Positions 23,780-34,843 of a DNA stretch of 64,000 nucleotides are shown in pieces (the stretch's first letter is position 1; every line of letters starts with the position of its first letter). The position numbers and the translations under genes are program-made. The stretch is from Arabidopsis thaliana (Eukaryota > Streptophyta > Magnoliopsida > Brassicales > Brassicaceae): positions 19,577,971-19,641,970 of the forward strand of contig NC_003070.9 of the NCBI RefSeq assembly GCF_000001735.4. Direction: 5' to 3'. The notes beneath the pieces are model-generated. The model was given only the letters and a program-made list of their open reading frames with translations, did not search any database and was not told the DNA's origin.

Positions 23780-25857
23780 TGAGTGAATATTTTTTTTTTG
23801 CGGTGTTTTGGACGAATGCAAATGAGTGAAAGATGACTGCAAATGTGCTTTTTAGAGAGATTGTGGTATATGTTCGAGCCGTTGCTCCCTCCCTTAGCTG
23901 GCAATCTGGCATTGCCCAAGAGTACTACTAACCAGTCACAACTTTTCTTACGACTGGAATTTTTTTGTTTTTATTTCGGAACTTCAAAACATTTTCGAAT
24001 TTTGAAAACAAATTAGTGTTTATCTACAAAGATAGTAACTTTTTAACTCCGGTACTCTACTCACCGGCGAACTGCTTTCCGGCGTGATTGATAGAGGGTG
24101 AAACGACGAGCATTTTCGTTTCTTTCTTCTAAAAGCAGGGTGGGCCCACTGAAGATAATATTGGGCCATATGGGCCTCGATTAACTTAGTCCATATGTTG
24201 GAATTAGGTTAAGTCGTAAGACTAATGTCTTCTCTTGTATATAAGGAAACGATCGATACTGTATCGTATGAAATAAGAAAACCTTTTCATATGGCCCAAT
24301 AGATAATGAGGTCATTTGACGGGACTCCCATCATAATAGTGTGACATTACCTCGTTTAGATAATTTCACAAACACTTCGGCTCCGATTGTGATTCAATGC
24401 ATCAAGTGGAAAAAAACGTTATACTGCAATTTTTTCACTAGAATTATGCCACCCTATTTTTATTTTGTTTATTAACTCGATATTGTCATTACTTTTCTTT
24501 AGCTAATTACAACAAACCAACCTAAGCTTAATATGATTGGAGCCAGGATTTTAAAACAAAATACTGAAGTTTTGTTCACTTAAATTTCAATACTTGTAGA
24601 TACTAGTGAAAACAAATCCTTTAAGAGAAGTTTTCAAATTATGAAAAAAATTATTGGACTATATAACAACATATAATTTGATTTGTAAGGCTCAAAAGAT
24701 TCAGTGACTAACGGTGACAGACGCGTTGGTCCACGTGGCACATATGGACAAAAGACAAAACAATCTTGCTGATCCAAAAAGAATTTACACACGATGTGAA
24801 GAAATAAAATTCAGATATTTTACGTAATCAAAGTAAAATAGATATGATTATTTGACGGTCATGGTGATTCACAGTTTAATTGACCTATTACGTGGTGCAC
24901 AAAAAATAAAATAAAAAATTGACCTATTACGTTAGTAAAAATATTTTAATATAATAGTTTATGTATTGGAATTCAAATATGGTAATATTTAATTAAAAAA
25001 AGAATTAGGCAAGGCAAGTGTGTGGAATGGGCGAAGAATCCATAAATTGAGAGTGGTTCATAAACAGAGTTGGTTCTCTAAGCTTATACATATGTAGTTA
25101 CTTATATACATGATTAATTAGAACATCAAACAAAGATCAGGATAACCAATGTTAACCGGGCCATGTATCTTCAATAGATCCAAAAAGTTTTTTTTTTTTT
25201 TTTTTTTTTTAAATCTCAATGGACTGGGCCTTGGGCCATACAAACTTGGAAACAGATACAAAAAAGAGATCGGAAAATGTCACCAGAAAATAGAACGGAA
25301 GCTCGGAACTTGTTGATTCCCAGTGGCAGAGAACCATTCGCACTAGATCCGGTGGTTTCAAGGTCCACGACTTTGAGGCATAGAAGAAGGATTGAAAACC
25401 ACCATCGGAAGAAACCAATTTCCGACGATGCACCTCACCGTCGACTCACCAAACCCGCCACAAACCTCCCAGAAAACTCGACTCTCCGACTCACCGGCTC
25501 TACGACGATAGATCCTGACCAAGCAATCAATTGATTGATGATACACAGACAAAATTCAGATATTCAGCGTAATCAATTGATGATAACTAATAACCAACCA
25601 TCGGTCTTATCAACTTATAGAACAAAACAATTTATAACTCCATTTGGTGCTATTTAGTTAGCTTTTCTTTAAAAGTCGATTCGGTATAATTCAAAAGAAA
25701 ACGTAATGAGAGTGTTTCATAAACAGAGTTGGTTCGATTTCGGTTTGGTTTGGTTTGGTTTATTCCGGTTCTCTCTCTTCTTCCCCACCCCTAACTGATT
25801 CCTCTCTACTTCTGAATCAAACGCCGTTGACGACGAAACCACTCACCGTCGTCTGTA
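23780..25857. other. Intergenic upstream region of the large PPR gene, partly duplicated
   Basis: No gene I can support. The 85-codon ORF at 25277-25534 has balanced composition but no family signature. TGGGCC-type site II motifs occur near 24144, 24165 and 25225. A short TG-led stretch near 24196-24300 resembles a retroelement end but is too small to call. Two blocks are repeated directly: AAATTCAGATATT at about 24807 and 25552, and a 28-bp block at 25049-25076 and 25708-25735. Confidence 0.5.
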
Positions 25858-28317
25858 ATGTCTAAAACCCTTCTCTCTCGCATCAAACCTCTCTCCAATC
25901 CTCATGCATCTAATTCCTTCCGATCTCATCTTCCGATTACTCCCCGTATCAAGAAACTAGTCAGCGACACTGTATCCATCCTCAAAACCCAACAAAACTG
26001 GTCTCAAATTCTCGACGATTGCTTCGCTGATGAAGAAGTCCGCTTTGTCGACATTTCACCTTTCGTATTCGATCGAATCCAGGATGTTGAAATCGGCGTT
26101 AAGCTTTTTGATTGGCTATCGAGTGAGAAGAAAGATGAGTTCTTTTCTAATGGGTTCGCTTGTTCTTCGTTTCTGAAGCTCTTAGCGAGGTATAGGATCT
26201 TCAATGAGATTGAAGATGTGTTGGGTAATCTCAGAAACGAAAATGTGAAGCTTACACATGAAGCATTGAGTCATGTTCTTCACGCTTATGCTGAATCTGG
26301 AAGTTTAAGTAAAGCAGTGGAGATTTATGATTATGTTGTTGAGTTATATGATTCTGTGCCTGATGTTATTGCTTGTAACTCGTTGTTGAGTTTATTGGTG
26401 AAAAGTAGGAGACTTGGAGATGCACGGAAGGTGTATGACGAAATGTGTGATAGAGGTGATAGTGTTGATAATTACAGTACTTGTATATTGGTCAAGGGTA
26501 TGTGTAATGAAGGAAAGGTAGAAGTAGGTAGAAAGCTGATTGAAGGTCGATGGGGTAAAGGTTGTATTCCGAATATTGTGTTCTACAACACAATCATTGG
26601 TGGATACTGCAAGCTGGGCGATATCGAAAATGCGTATTTAGTTTTCAAGGAGTTGAAGTTGAAGGGATTTATGCCTACTTTGGAAACTTTTGGTACAATG
26701 ATTAACGGGTTCTGCAAGGAAGGGGATTTTGTGGCGAGTGATCGACTTTTGAGTGAAGTGAAAGAAAGGGGTTTAAGGGTTAGTGTTTGGTTCCTTAATA
26801 ATATCATTGATGCTAAGTATAGGCACGGTTATAAGGTTGATCCTGCTGAGAGTATAGGATGGATAATAGCTAATGACTGCAAGCCTGATGTAGCAACATA
26901 TAACATTTTGATTAATCGCTTGTGTAAAGAAGGGAAAAAGGAGGTCGCTGTTGGGTTTTTGGATGAAGCATCAAAGAAAGGGTTGATTCCAAACAATTTA
27001 AGCTATGCCCCTCTGATACAAGCCTATTGCAAAAGTAAAGAGTATGATATTGCTTCTAAGTTGCTTCTACAGATGGCTGAAAGAGGATGCAAACCAGATA
27101 TAGTTACGTATGGAATTCTTATCCATGGTCTTGTTGTTTCAGGCCATATGGATGATGCAGTTAATATGAAAGTTAAATTGATAGATAGAGGAGTTTCACC
27201 GGATGCCGCCATCTACAATATGTTGATGAGTGGATTGTGCAAGACCGGTAGGTTTTTACCTGCCAAACTCCTCTTCTCGGAGATGCTTGACCGGAATATC
27301 TTACCAGATGCTTATGTTTATGCCACGCTCATAGATGGATTCATCAGAAGTGGTGATTTTGATGAGGCAAGGAAAGTTTTCAGTCTCTCAGTCGAAAAGG
27401 GTGTGAAGGTTGATGTCGTGCACCACAATGCTATGATAAAAGGGTTTTGCAGATCTGGAATGTTGGATGAGGCATTGGCGTGCATGAATAGGATGAATGA
27501 AGAACACCTTGTACCCGATAAGTTTACTTATTCCACAATTATTGACGGATATGTAAAGCAACAGGATATGGCTACTGCCATAAAGATTTTTCGATACATG
27601 GAGAAGAATAAATGTAAGCCAAACGTTGTAACATACACATCACTTATCAATGGTTTTTGTTGCCAAGGAGACTTCAAAATGGCTGAAGAGACTTTCAAAG
27701 AGATGCAATTGCGGGACCTTGTGCCTAACGTTGTCACCTACACAACACTTATTCGAAGTCTTGCTAAAGAGAGTAGTACCCTTGAAAAAGCAGTTTACTA
27801 TTGGGAGCTAATGATGACAAACAAATGTGTTCCTAATGAAGTTACCTTCAATTGTCTACTTCAGGGATTTGTGAAGAAAACATCTGGAAAAGTTCTTGCT
27901 GAACCGGATGGTTCTAATCATGGACAAAGTTCTCTGTTTTCTGAGTTTTTCCATAGAATGAAATCAGATGGGTGGTCGGACCACGCTGCTGCTTACAATT
28001 CTGCCCTTGTTTGTCTCTGTGTACATGGAATGGTGAAGACCGCATGCATGTTTCAGGATAAGATGGTGAAGAAAGGCTTCTCTCCTGATCCTGTTTCATT
28101 TGCTGCTATTTTACATGGTTTTTGTGTGGTTGGGAACTCAAAGCAATGGAGGAACATGGACTTCTGCAATCTGGGTGAGAAGGGTCTTGAAGTAGCTGTT
28201 AGGTATTCGCAGGTTTTAGAGCAACACTTACCTCAACCAGTGATATGCGAGGCTTCAACTATTTTGCATGCAATGGTTGAAAAAGCTGACACCAAAGAAC
28301 CGGTAGAATCTCCGTAA
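25858..28317 (+). CDS. P-class pentatricopeptide repeat protein, 819 residues
   Basis: A single-exon gene, as usual for plant PPRs. After a Ser/Arg-rich N terminus (MSKTLLSRIKPLSN) that suggests organelle import, tandem degenerate 35-residue helical hairpins run from about residue 130 to 760. Canonical units include PDVATYNILINRLCKEGKK, PDIVTYGILIHGLVVSGHM, PDAAIYNMLMSGLCKTGRF and PNVVTYTSLINGFCCQGDF. I count about sixteen. No E, DYW or SMR domain follows, so this is a P-class member, expected to bind a specific organelle transcript for processing, stability or translation. The RNA target is not readable by eye. The ATG follows a plausible leader (CTGTAATGTC). Its 3' end is 182 bp from the convergent O-fucosyltransferase gene. 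Confidence 0.95.
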   Translation: MSKTLLSRIKPLSNPHASNSFRSHLPITPRIKKLVSDTVSILKTQQNWSQILDDCFADEEVRFVDISPFVFDRIQDVEIGVKLFDWLSSEKKDEFFSNGFACSSFLKLLARYRIFNEIEDVLGNLRNENVKLTHEALSHVLHAYAESGSLSKAVEIYDYVVELYDSVPDVIACNSLLSLLVKSRRLGDARKVYDEMCDRGDSVDNYSTCILVKGMCNEGKVEVGRKLIEGRWGKGCIPNIVFYNTIIGGYCKLGDIENAYLVFKELKLKGFMPTLETFGTMINGFCKEGDFVASDRLLSEVKERGLRVSVWFLNNIIDAKYRHGYKVDPAESIGWIIANDCKPDVATYNILINRLCKEGKKEVAVGFLDEASKKGLIPNNLSYAPLIQAYCKSKEYDIASKLLLQMAERGCKPDIVTYGILIHGLVVSGHMDDAVNMKVKLIDRGVSPDAAIYNMLMSGLCKTGRFLPAKLLFSEMLDRNILPDAYVYATLIDGFIRSGDFDEARKVFSLSVEKGVKVDVVHHNAMIKGFCRSGMLDEALACMNRMNEEHLVPDKFTYSTIIDGYVKQQDMATAIKIFRYMEKNKCKPNVVTYTSLINGFCCQGDFKMAEETFKEMQLRDLVPNVVTYTTLIRSLAKESSTLEKAVYYWELMMTNKCVPNEVTFNCLLQGFVKKTSGKVLAEPDGSNHGQSSLFSEFFHRMKSDGWSDHAAAYNSALVCLCVHGMVKTACMFQDKMVKKGFSPDPVSFAAILHGFCVVGNSKQWRNMDFCNLGEKGLEVAVRYSQVLEQHLPQPVICEASTILHAMVEKADTKEPVESP

Positions 28318-28499
28318 GATAAAGACAGATGATTTGCTGCTGAATAAAGACAAGAAACTGATTTCAGAATGTATACTAGTTTCTTGTATTTCCAGACAGG
28401 AGCGTCTCATCGACTCTCAAAATGCCATAGTACATGAACAAATTTTTGTCATTACAAAAGTTGTGTCAGCTCAAGAATGTGGTAAGAAAAGAAACAGCA

Positions 28500-30556
28500 T
28501 TACAGCTCAAATTCACAGAAGCAGTCGGGCAAAGCAAATCCTCTGCCAATGGCAAAATCGCTTTTATGAACTTCCCAGAGAGCTTTCTTCAACTCTGCAC
28601 CTTCAAGACCCTGAGAAGTGAGCTCCGCAAATGCTTTTCTGCTCAGGAACAGTGTATTATGCATCTGTTTATATGTTCGCATAGCTGCAACTATTTTATC
28701 CATGTTTCCAAAGTACGTAGCCACATATGCGTCACTATTGATGGACACGTGATAATCCAATGCAGCTTTTGTGTTTCCATGCATTCTGGTGAAATCCTCT
28801 TGGTTAAGTAGAACAGACTTTGTGAACACATTTGTATAAACGGATGTGAATCCTTCCATCTCCATTAGACCGTCTCCAGCTGCTAAGTATATGTTTGTGC
28901 TTGTTGGGATGTTAAGTGACTGAAGCATCAACACTGTTTCATTAGGAGTCAGAGGGCATTTGCCTCGCTTTCTCCATGTCTGAGCTAGTTCTCCAGTCCA
29001 TGGCTTCCTATCAGCACGAGCAGCTTCAATGGCAGCGATAGATGAAGGAGAGAGGTTTGGGTATTCACATTGGCTGTACGCTACCATGTCAGGTTCAAAT
29101 CTGAGGTGAAGCGACAAGAAGGGTTTGGGAATAGCATCAAAAAGCTCGACGGCCTTCTTCTCCAAGGAACTAGTAAGGTGTATAGCCGAATAACAGGCTT
29201 GACACAGAGTGGCTCTTGCATATTCGGGATACCTGAAAATGTATTTTATCAACGTAGAAGAGTAAGATACTTGAAATATTTTAGAAATAACAACTACAGA
29301 CAAAGGCTTTTATAGTCTATTAGAATGGCACCTGTCCCTGCGTTGGCTCATTGCTGGTGTAAAAGAAATGTAATGATGTTCCAACAACAGTGGAAGAACA
29401 CTTTCAATGTAATCAAATTGACCCTTCCTTTTGCTGCAGTCTACTTTGAATGGTTCTTTTGATGCAATATCTTTTGGCAATTCTTTAACAACTTCGATAT
29501 AACCACTCATCTTTTGAATAAAGTAGTCTACATCAAACACATCTGCAAATCCACTGCATCAACAAATATCACTGATTAGTCTCTTCCTTGATTAATTTAA
29601 CGAAGCACACGCTTGGAATTGTGTTATCTAAGTTTCAAGAGAAAGTAGGAGTACCTTGACTCATTCCAATAGGCAGCTACCTCAAACTTTGGCAGAACAA
29701 GTGTAGCATTCAACAAACGGGCAATCCCAACTCCATCACACAACTGCAAGCAGCATCACATCATCATATGATTTACTTCCTAAGGCAGATATAATACAAG
29801 TTGAAGTCCTGATGAATAACATGTGCACTGATTCATGAAATGGTCGATCTTTTGTTTAAAACTTACATCGCGTCTCATCTGATTCAGGCCGCCATAGCAA
29901 TCAACGCGTATATATCCATTAGTTTTAGCAGGTAGAGCTGCAGGATTTGAACAAAAAACCAAAGCAGTTGTCTGCAATGAAAGACCGATCACAAAAGTTC
30001 AGAGAAGTAACACTCACTACAAGCAATCTACATTCTACCCAACTGCAAAGTCTTCTCTTTTCAACGACCAAAACCAAGCTTTTGGTACAGGATTAAAAAA
30101 ACCAGATTCAAGTGAGCAAATTACTAATATCAACAGAACTTTCTAGAATTAGACCCATCACAAAATCTTTCAACAGCATAGAACTAAAAGTGAAAACTTA
30201 GAATAAATGATAAGAGACGAGTGCATACGAGTGAGGTGTCCTTGTAACCACCATTTGCAAGGTCTCCATTCCATTATCCTCTTCACACTCCATATATCAG
30301 AAGAACCCCTGAAGCAGAGAAACACACAATTCAATTTTACTTGATTAAGTTTCTATATGATCAAACATCTGACTACTTCTCAATACAGTAACCGTGTGAT
30401 ACGATTCGAAGCAGTAAAGACGAATACTTACACTGATGAACCGGAAGGAAACGGAATCTGCAGAATATGTGGCGACGGGGATAGAAGAATAACGACGAGG
30501 AGAAGAGAGAAAGTTAAGACGAAGACGAACAGTGGTTTCACCGGAGATCCAATCAT
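28500..30556 (-). CDS. O-fucosyltransferase family protein (GT65/DUF246-like)
   Basis: Six exons (30556-30434, 30310-30229, 29937-29867, 29743-29655, 29553-29332, 29232-28500) give 439 residues. Residues 8-30 form a signal anchor (LFVFVLTFSLLLVVILL), expected for a Golgi type II glycosyltransferase. The family landmarks follow: WRPCKWWLQGHL, NGYIRVDCYGGLNQMRRD, LCDGVGIARLLNATLVLPKF, then FLSLHLRFEPDMVAYSQC, KRGKCPLTPNE, IYLAAGDGLM and the conserved DYHVSINSDAYVATYFGNMD. These enzymes are thought to transfer fucose to protein or cell-wall acceptors; the acceptor here is unknown. The first intron uses CA|GTGTAAG rather than the stronger GT 2 nt downstream, because only that choice keeps the frame. 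Confidence 0.93.
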
Positions 30557-30886
30557 TTGATTAGGTTATGAAATTGCAACTTCAGATTTGTAAAGTGTCT
30601 CTCAGATCTATCTATAAAAAGCTCCACACACACTACCGTCGTCGGTGCCAAAATTAACTCTGTTTCACCAGAGAAGAAACAACACAGAGGAAGAAGGAGA
30701 ACAATATAAAACTCGGAACCCTCTGAATCATCGAGAGGGTTTTGATTAACCAAACCGGTTGAAATTATTAATTTCCAATTCCCAGATACACACTCTGTAC
30801 ATTGTTCTTAAACAAATTAAACATTGCACATCCAAAATCTTGAATTCATGTAACTCTAAATGATTCAAATGTTAAAATGTATATTC

Positions 30887-32458
30887 TCATATAGTGTCTC
30901 TTTCAAGCTCAAAATCATCATCATCATCTTCACTATTTTCACTTCTACGTCCCAATCTCCTTCTCTTCCCTCTCATCTCAACCGCCATATCTTGAACCGA
31001 ACAAGAACTGCTTCTCTCCATCTTCCCTGCCAAAACATCCACAACATCCATTTGTCCCCAACCGACTAACCGATTCCTCAACATCTCAACCGTTGTCGAA
31101 TACGGTGGTATCCCTTCATCAATCATCATCTCAAAGTATCTACAAGCTTCCTCTAACTTCCCTTTCTTTCTCACCAACCCATGAATCATCACAGTGTAAG
31201 TCGCAACCGTTGGATAAAACTTTCTCTCACTCATTCCTTCCCATATCTCTGTAGCGCGGTCAAATCTCCCTATTCTTATAAGCAACTTGAGAACCATATT
31301 GTAAGTGTGTCTATCTGGTAAACACTTGGTTCTATCCATCCTCGATAACAGCTTTGTTGCTCGATTTACTTCGCAGTGATCGCAGTGGTACGCCATTATC
31401 GAATTGTAAGTCCAAGTATCCGGATTAGCTCCTTTTTGAATCATCTCGTCTAACAGTAAATAAGCATCATCAACTTTCTCGTTCTTGCAGAGTGTTTTGA
31501 TGATATGGTTAAACGTGTACACATTGGGTACAAGATCGTACCTTTTCATCCTATCAAGTACCTTATAAGCCGAGTGAACATCACCCGCATCACAGTACGC
31601 ATGAATGAATATAGCGAAACTATACGCGTCTGGTTTAAGTCCAAGATTACCCATTTCTTGAAACATCTTATAACCTCCATCAACATCACCAGATTTACAC
31701 AAAGCATCTAAAAGAGCATTGTAAGCAAGCAAATCCACAACACAATTTCTCTCAAGCATTTCATCAAACACCTTACGTGCACCCGACGCGTCTCGGATTC
31801 TTGCCCAACCTCTAACCAAAATGCTATACGTCTTCGCACTAGGTACAATCCCAAATCCTTTCGCTTTACCGAAAAACTCTTGAGCATGATTCACATGTTT
31901 CTTATCGCAAAGCGAATGCAAAAGCTGATCAAGATCATCAACACAAGGCTTAATCCCAAACTCAACCATTCGATTAAAAGCTCTACAAGCTTCACTAGGT
32001 AAATTAGCTCTACTATAAGCTCTAAACACAATCCAAAACACTTTAGAACTAATCTCAAAGTAATTATACTCTCTAGCTTCGATTAAAAAGTCCCAAAGCA
32101 AAGCGAATTGCTTGCTACTACCCAAAATCTCAACCAAAATGTGATAACTTTCCAAGCTATGTGCAAAATCTGGGATTCTTCTTGCCCATAGAAAGAATCT
32201 GTGAGCAGGAAAGCCGAGATTTTTGCAGCGTTTCAATACTTGTTCGACTAGATTTGACGAAACTCGGGGAGAGTAAGCGACAAGAGTGTGTTCGAGATCG
32301 TCTTTAGGGTTCCGGTGGTCGCTCAGGACGCGGGAGATCTCGTTTACTAGATCTGGTGATGGTGGATCGTGTAGAAGTGTAGAGAAGATGCGAAATGATT
32401 GAGATTTAGGGGTTTGGTAAAGAGCGCGAACAAGAGAAGAGACTGTTCGAATCGCCAT
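30887..32458 (-). CDS. P-class pentatricopeptide repeat protein, 523 residues
   Basis: A single exon. The N terminus MAIRTVSSLVRALYQTPKSQ is Arg/Ser-rich without acids, a typical mitochondrial or plastid presequence. About ten PPR units follow, such as PSAKTYSILVRGWARIRDA, LLAYNALLDALCKSGDVDGG, PDAYSFAIFIHAYCDAGDV and PDTWTYNSIMAYHCDHCEV. The tail is basic then strongly acidic (SEDDDDDFELERD). It lacks E/DYW/SMR modules, so it is a P-class RNA-binding factor acting in an organelle; the target is unknown. It is unrelated in detail to the larger PPR gene at 25858-28317 beyond family. Confidence 0.95.
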   Translation of the reverse strand: MAIRTVSSLVRALYQTPKSQSFRIFSTLLHDPPSPDLVNEISRVLSDHRNPKDDLEHTLVAYSPRVSSNLVEQVLKRCKNLGFPAHRFFLWARRIPDFAHSLESYHILVEILGSSKQFALLWDFLIEAREYNYFEISSKVFWIVFRAYSRANLPSEACRAFNRMVEFGIKPCVDDLDQLLHSLCDKKHVNHAQEFFGKAKGFGIVPSAKTYSILVRGWARIRDASGARKVFDEMLERNCVVDLLAYNALLDALCKSGDVDGGYKMFQEMGNLGLKPDAYSFAIFIHAYCDAGDVHSAYKVLDRMKRYDLVPNVYTFNHIIKTLCKNEKVDDAYLLLDEMIQKGANPDTWTYNSIMAYHCDHCEVNRATKLLSRMDRTKCLPDRHTYNMVLKLLIRIGRFDRATEIWEGMSERKFYPTVATYTVMIHGLVRKKGKLEEACRYFEMMIDEGIPPYSTTVEMLRNRLVGWGQMDVVDVLAGKMERSSSCSVQDMAVEMRGKRRRLGRRSENSEDDDDDFELERDTI

Positions 32459-32526
32459 TCAACAGAGCAATGGAGCCAATTTGAGTTTTAAACACAAAGC
32501 CATTGGATTTGTATATTTATAAGTGA

Positions 32527-32560
32527 GCCCACTTAATTTATCAGGCCCACTTAATTTATC
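32527..32560. promoter_or_regulatory. Tandem TGGGC (site II-like) elements in the promoter of the 523-residue PPR gene
   Basis: GCCCACTTAATTTATC occurs twice in tandem (32527-32542 and 32545-32560), 18 bp apart, about 70-100 bp upstream of the PPR start. On the minus strand this presents TGGGC/TGGGCC, the site II core bound by TCP factors and common in genes for organelle proteins. The region is shared with the divergent F-box gene. Confidence 0.5.
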
Positions 32561-32885
32561 GCAAGATTAGATCAATATTCATGGGATCGGTTAAGATTCG
32601 GTAAACCGGGACGGCTTGAGTTAAAAGATCGCCAGATGCAAATAAAGAGACAAGAGAAGAAAGAAAATTTTGATGTTTCGGCTTCTACGAAGCATTTGCA
32701 AAACTTGTCCAACTGAAGAAAGCTTGAGACTTTTCACTGGGTATTTGCAGTTTCTCACTGAAATCCCTAAAACTTGGGTCTTGAAGTATATAGGTAGATG
32801 TCGAAGCTTTTACTCATTTTCTTTCTTTTTTGGTGTTTCTTACTTCAAAGTTTCTATTTGCGTTGTTTTGTGTTTTGCAGAGAAG

Positions 32886-34447
32886 ATGGATCATGTCAGC
32901 AGTCTACCAGAAGGTGTTCTTTGCAATATATTTTCTTTCCTAACCACAAAAGAAGCTGCTTTGACTTCGATTCTCTGCAAGAGATGGCGCAATCTCCTCG
33001 CGTTTGTCCCTAATCTCGTTATTGATGACTCTGTCTTTCTCCATCCCGAAGAGGGTAAGGAGGAAAGGTACGAAATTCAGCAGAGCTTCATGGAGTTTGT
33101 TGATAGAGTATTGGCATTGCAGGGTAATTCTCCCATTAAGAAATTCTCCCTCAAGTTTAGAACTGACTTTGCTTCACACCGAGTGAATGCTTGGATAAGT
33201 AACGTGTTGGCTCGTGGTGTTTCCGAACTTGATGTGCTTGTCATTTTGTATGGAGCAGAATTCCTTCCGCTGTCTCCAAAATGTTTCAAGAGCAGGAATC
33301 TTGTAACTCTGAAAATAAACAGTCTTGGTATTGATTGGTTGGCTGGGGACATATTCTTACCAATGCTTAAAACTCTCGTTCTACACTCGGTTAAGTTATG
33401 TGTTGATAAGTTTTTTTTTCGTGCTTTGCCTGCGCTCGAGGAATTAGTCTTGTTTGCTGTTAGCTGGAGAGATAGGGATGTCACTGTGTCAAATGCGAGC
33501 ATCAAGACCCTAACAATAAAGTTCAACTATTATTTAGGCACTCTTTCGCTTGATACACCTAGTCTTGTTTCCTTCTGTTTCTCTGACCATGTTGCTAAAG
33601 ACTACCCTCTAGCTAAAATGGAAAAATTATCTGAGGCTAGGATCAGCCTTTTGGTAACTGAATATCAGATCGAGCGAGCAAGAGCGCCAAATATCTATTG
33701 GGTTGAGGATGATGTTGTTCTCCGATTAGTTAATGTGGGGAAGCTCATGAAAGGCATACGGAATGTTCAGTATCTCAACTTGTCTCCTAATACTCTCGAG
33801 GTCAGTTAGGGTAGTTCTTGTTTTGAGACATGTAAGGGCAAAATGTCTAATTGTGGTTGGTTTTGGTTTCAGGTACTTTCTAAGTGTTGTGAATCGATGC
33901 CACTGTTCAACAACCTTAAATCGTTAACTATTGAGAGTAACGAGAGGCGAGGATGGCAAGCAATGCCAGTTCTTCTAAGGAACTGTCCACATCTAGAAAC
34001 TCTAGTCCTTGAGGTATAGTAACAAGTCATTTGCCAAACGTGTACACATATAGAGTTCTTACTTTGAATTGAATACCTTATTTGTCTCCTTTATTATGCT
34101 TTCAGGGTCTCTTGCACCATGTCACAGAGAAATGCAGGAATGCTTGTGACTGCGTTTCCCAAGAAGAAAAAGGTCGTTCACTCACATCTTGTCAAGTAAA
34201 AGTGTTAGAGATTAAAGGGTTTCAAGGAACAACCAAAGAGATGCACACGATAAAACATTTCTTGGAACATTTTCCGTGTTTGAGAGAGATAAAAATCCAT
34301 ATGGAAGAGAATGGTCCTACACAGCTCAGAGTCCCTGAAGTGTCTCAATATATCGCGGAGATGATGGAACACTACGAAAAATCATCCAGTTGCAATGTCC
34401 AGCTCCTAGTGGGTGGTTACTTGTGTAAGAAGTGGACTACACAATGA
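32886..34447 (+). CDS. F-box/LRR/FBD-type protein
   Basis: Three exons (32886-33800, 33873-34013, 34106-34447) give 465 residues. The F-box is at the N terminus ([40 protein letters not shown]), followed by LRR_2/RNI-like repeats ([39 protein letters not shown]) and a C-terminal FBD segment ([31 protein letters not shown]). It is expected to act as substrate adaptor of an SCF ubiquitin ligase; the substrate is unknown. I chose the ATG after TTTTGCAGAGAAG because it begins the F-box directly. The frame is open upstream to 32670, but a GT...TTTGCAG pair at about 32790-32881 looks like a leader intron. It belongs to a fast-expanding family, consistent with the duplicated exon downstream. Confidence 0.9.
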
Positions 34448-34843
34448 AGTCTCTAAAGAACAAATATTGCTCATGTCTCCTTGAAACTGTTTCAAACTAA
34501 ACCAATCGAGAAACTAGTCTTCTTCTTTTTTGAACATGTATAATGTCATATAATGTGTTGAGTATTTCTCTTAAGAATGTATTCTCATATACATAATCTG
34601 ATCAATAAGTCATAACCGACCTAGAAACAAAACAAAGTTTCTTATGGTTCGAGTGTGCAACATGTAGTGAAAACAGAAAACCAAGTGGCTTGTCTACTCC
34701 ATGATAAGAAAAACTGCCTCAAGCTGGCATTATCTTCCTACACCAGTAACGCAATTCATAGTATAGATTATAGAAAGTGAACTGCACAATGAAGTCTCTG
34801 AAAAAAAAAAAAAAATGTCATTTAGGCGGTCTCTCTGTTTTCA
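34448..34843. other. 3' flank of the F-box gene
   Basis: No gene. The phrase ACAATGAAGTCTCT, which spans the F-box stop codon at 34441, is repeated at about 34783, showing that part of the gene's 3' end was duplicated along with the exon fragment that follows. Confidence 0.6.

Noticed and set aside
24196-24300. Short TG-led, CA-ended stretch with a TATATAAGG motif that resembles the end of a copia-type element
   Set aside because: Only about 105 bp, no matching partner, no clear flanking duplication. At most an old fragment; not enough to list as an element.
25277-25534. 85-codon ORF upstream of the large PPR gene
   Set aside because: Balanced composition but no domain, no start context and an equally open frame on the other strand (25358-25552).
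28434-28811. 125-codon plus-strand ORF after the PPR gene
   Set aside because: Antisense to the last exon of the O-fucosyltransferase family gene.
32670-32885. In-frame N-terminal extension of the F-box protein from an upstream ATG
   Set aside because: The sequence between about 32790 and 32881 looks like a leader intron (GTAGATG ... TTTTGCAG), and splicing it would put the upstream ATG out of frame.
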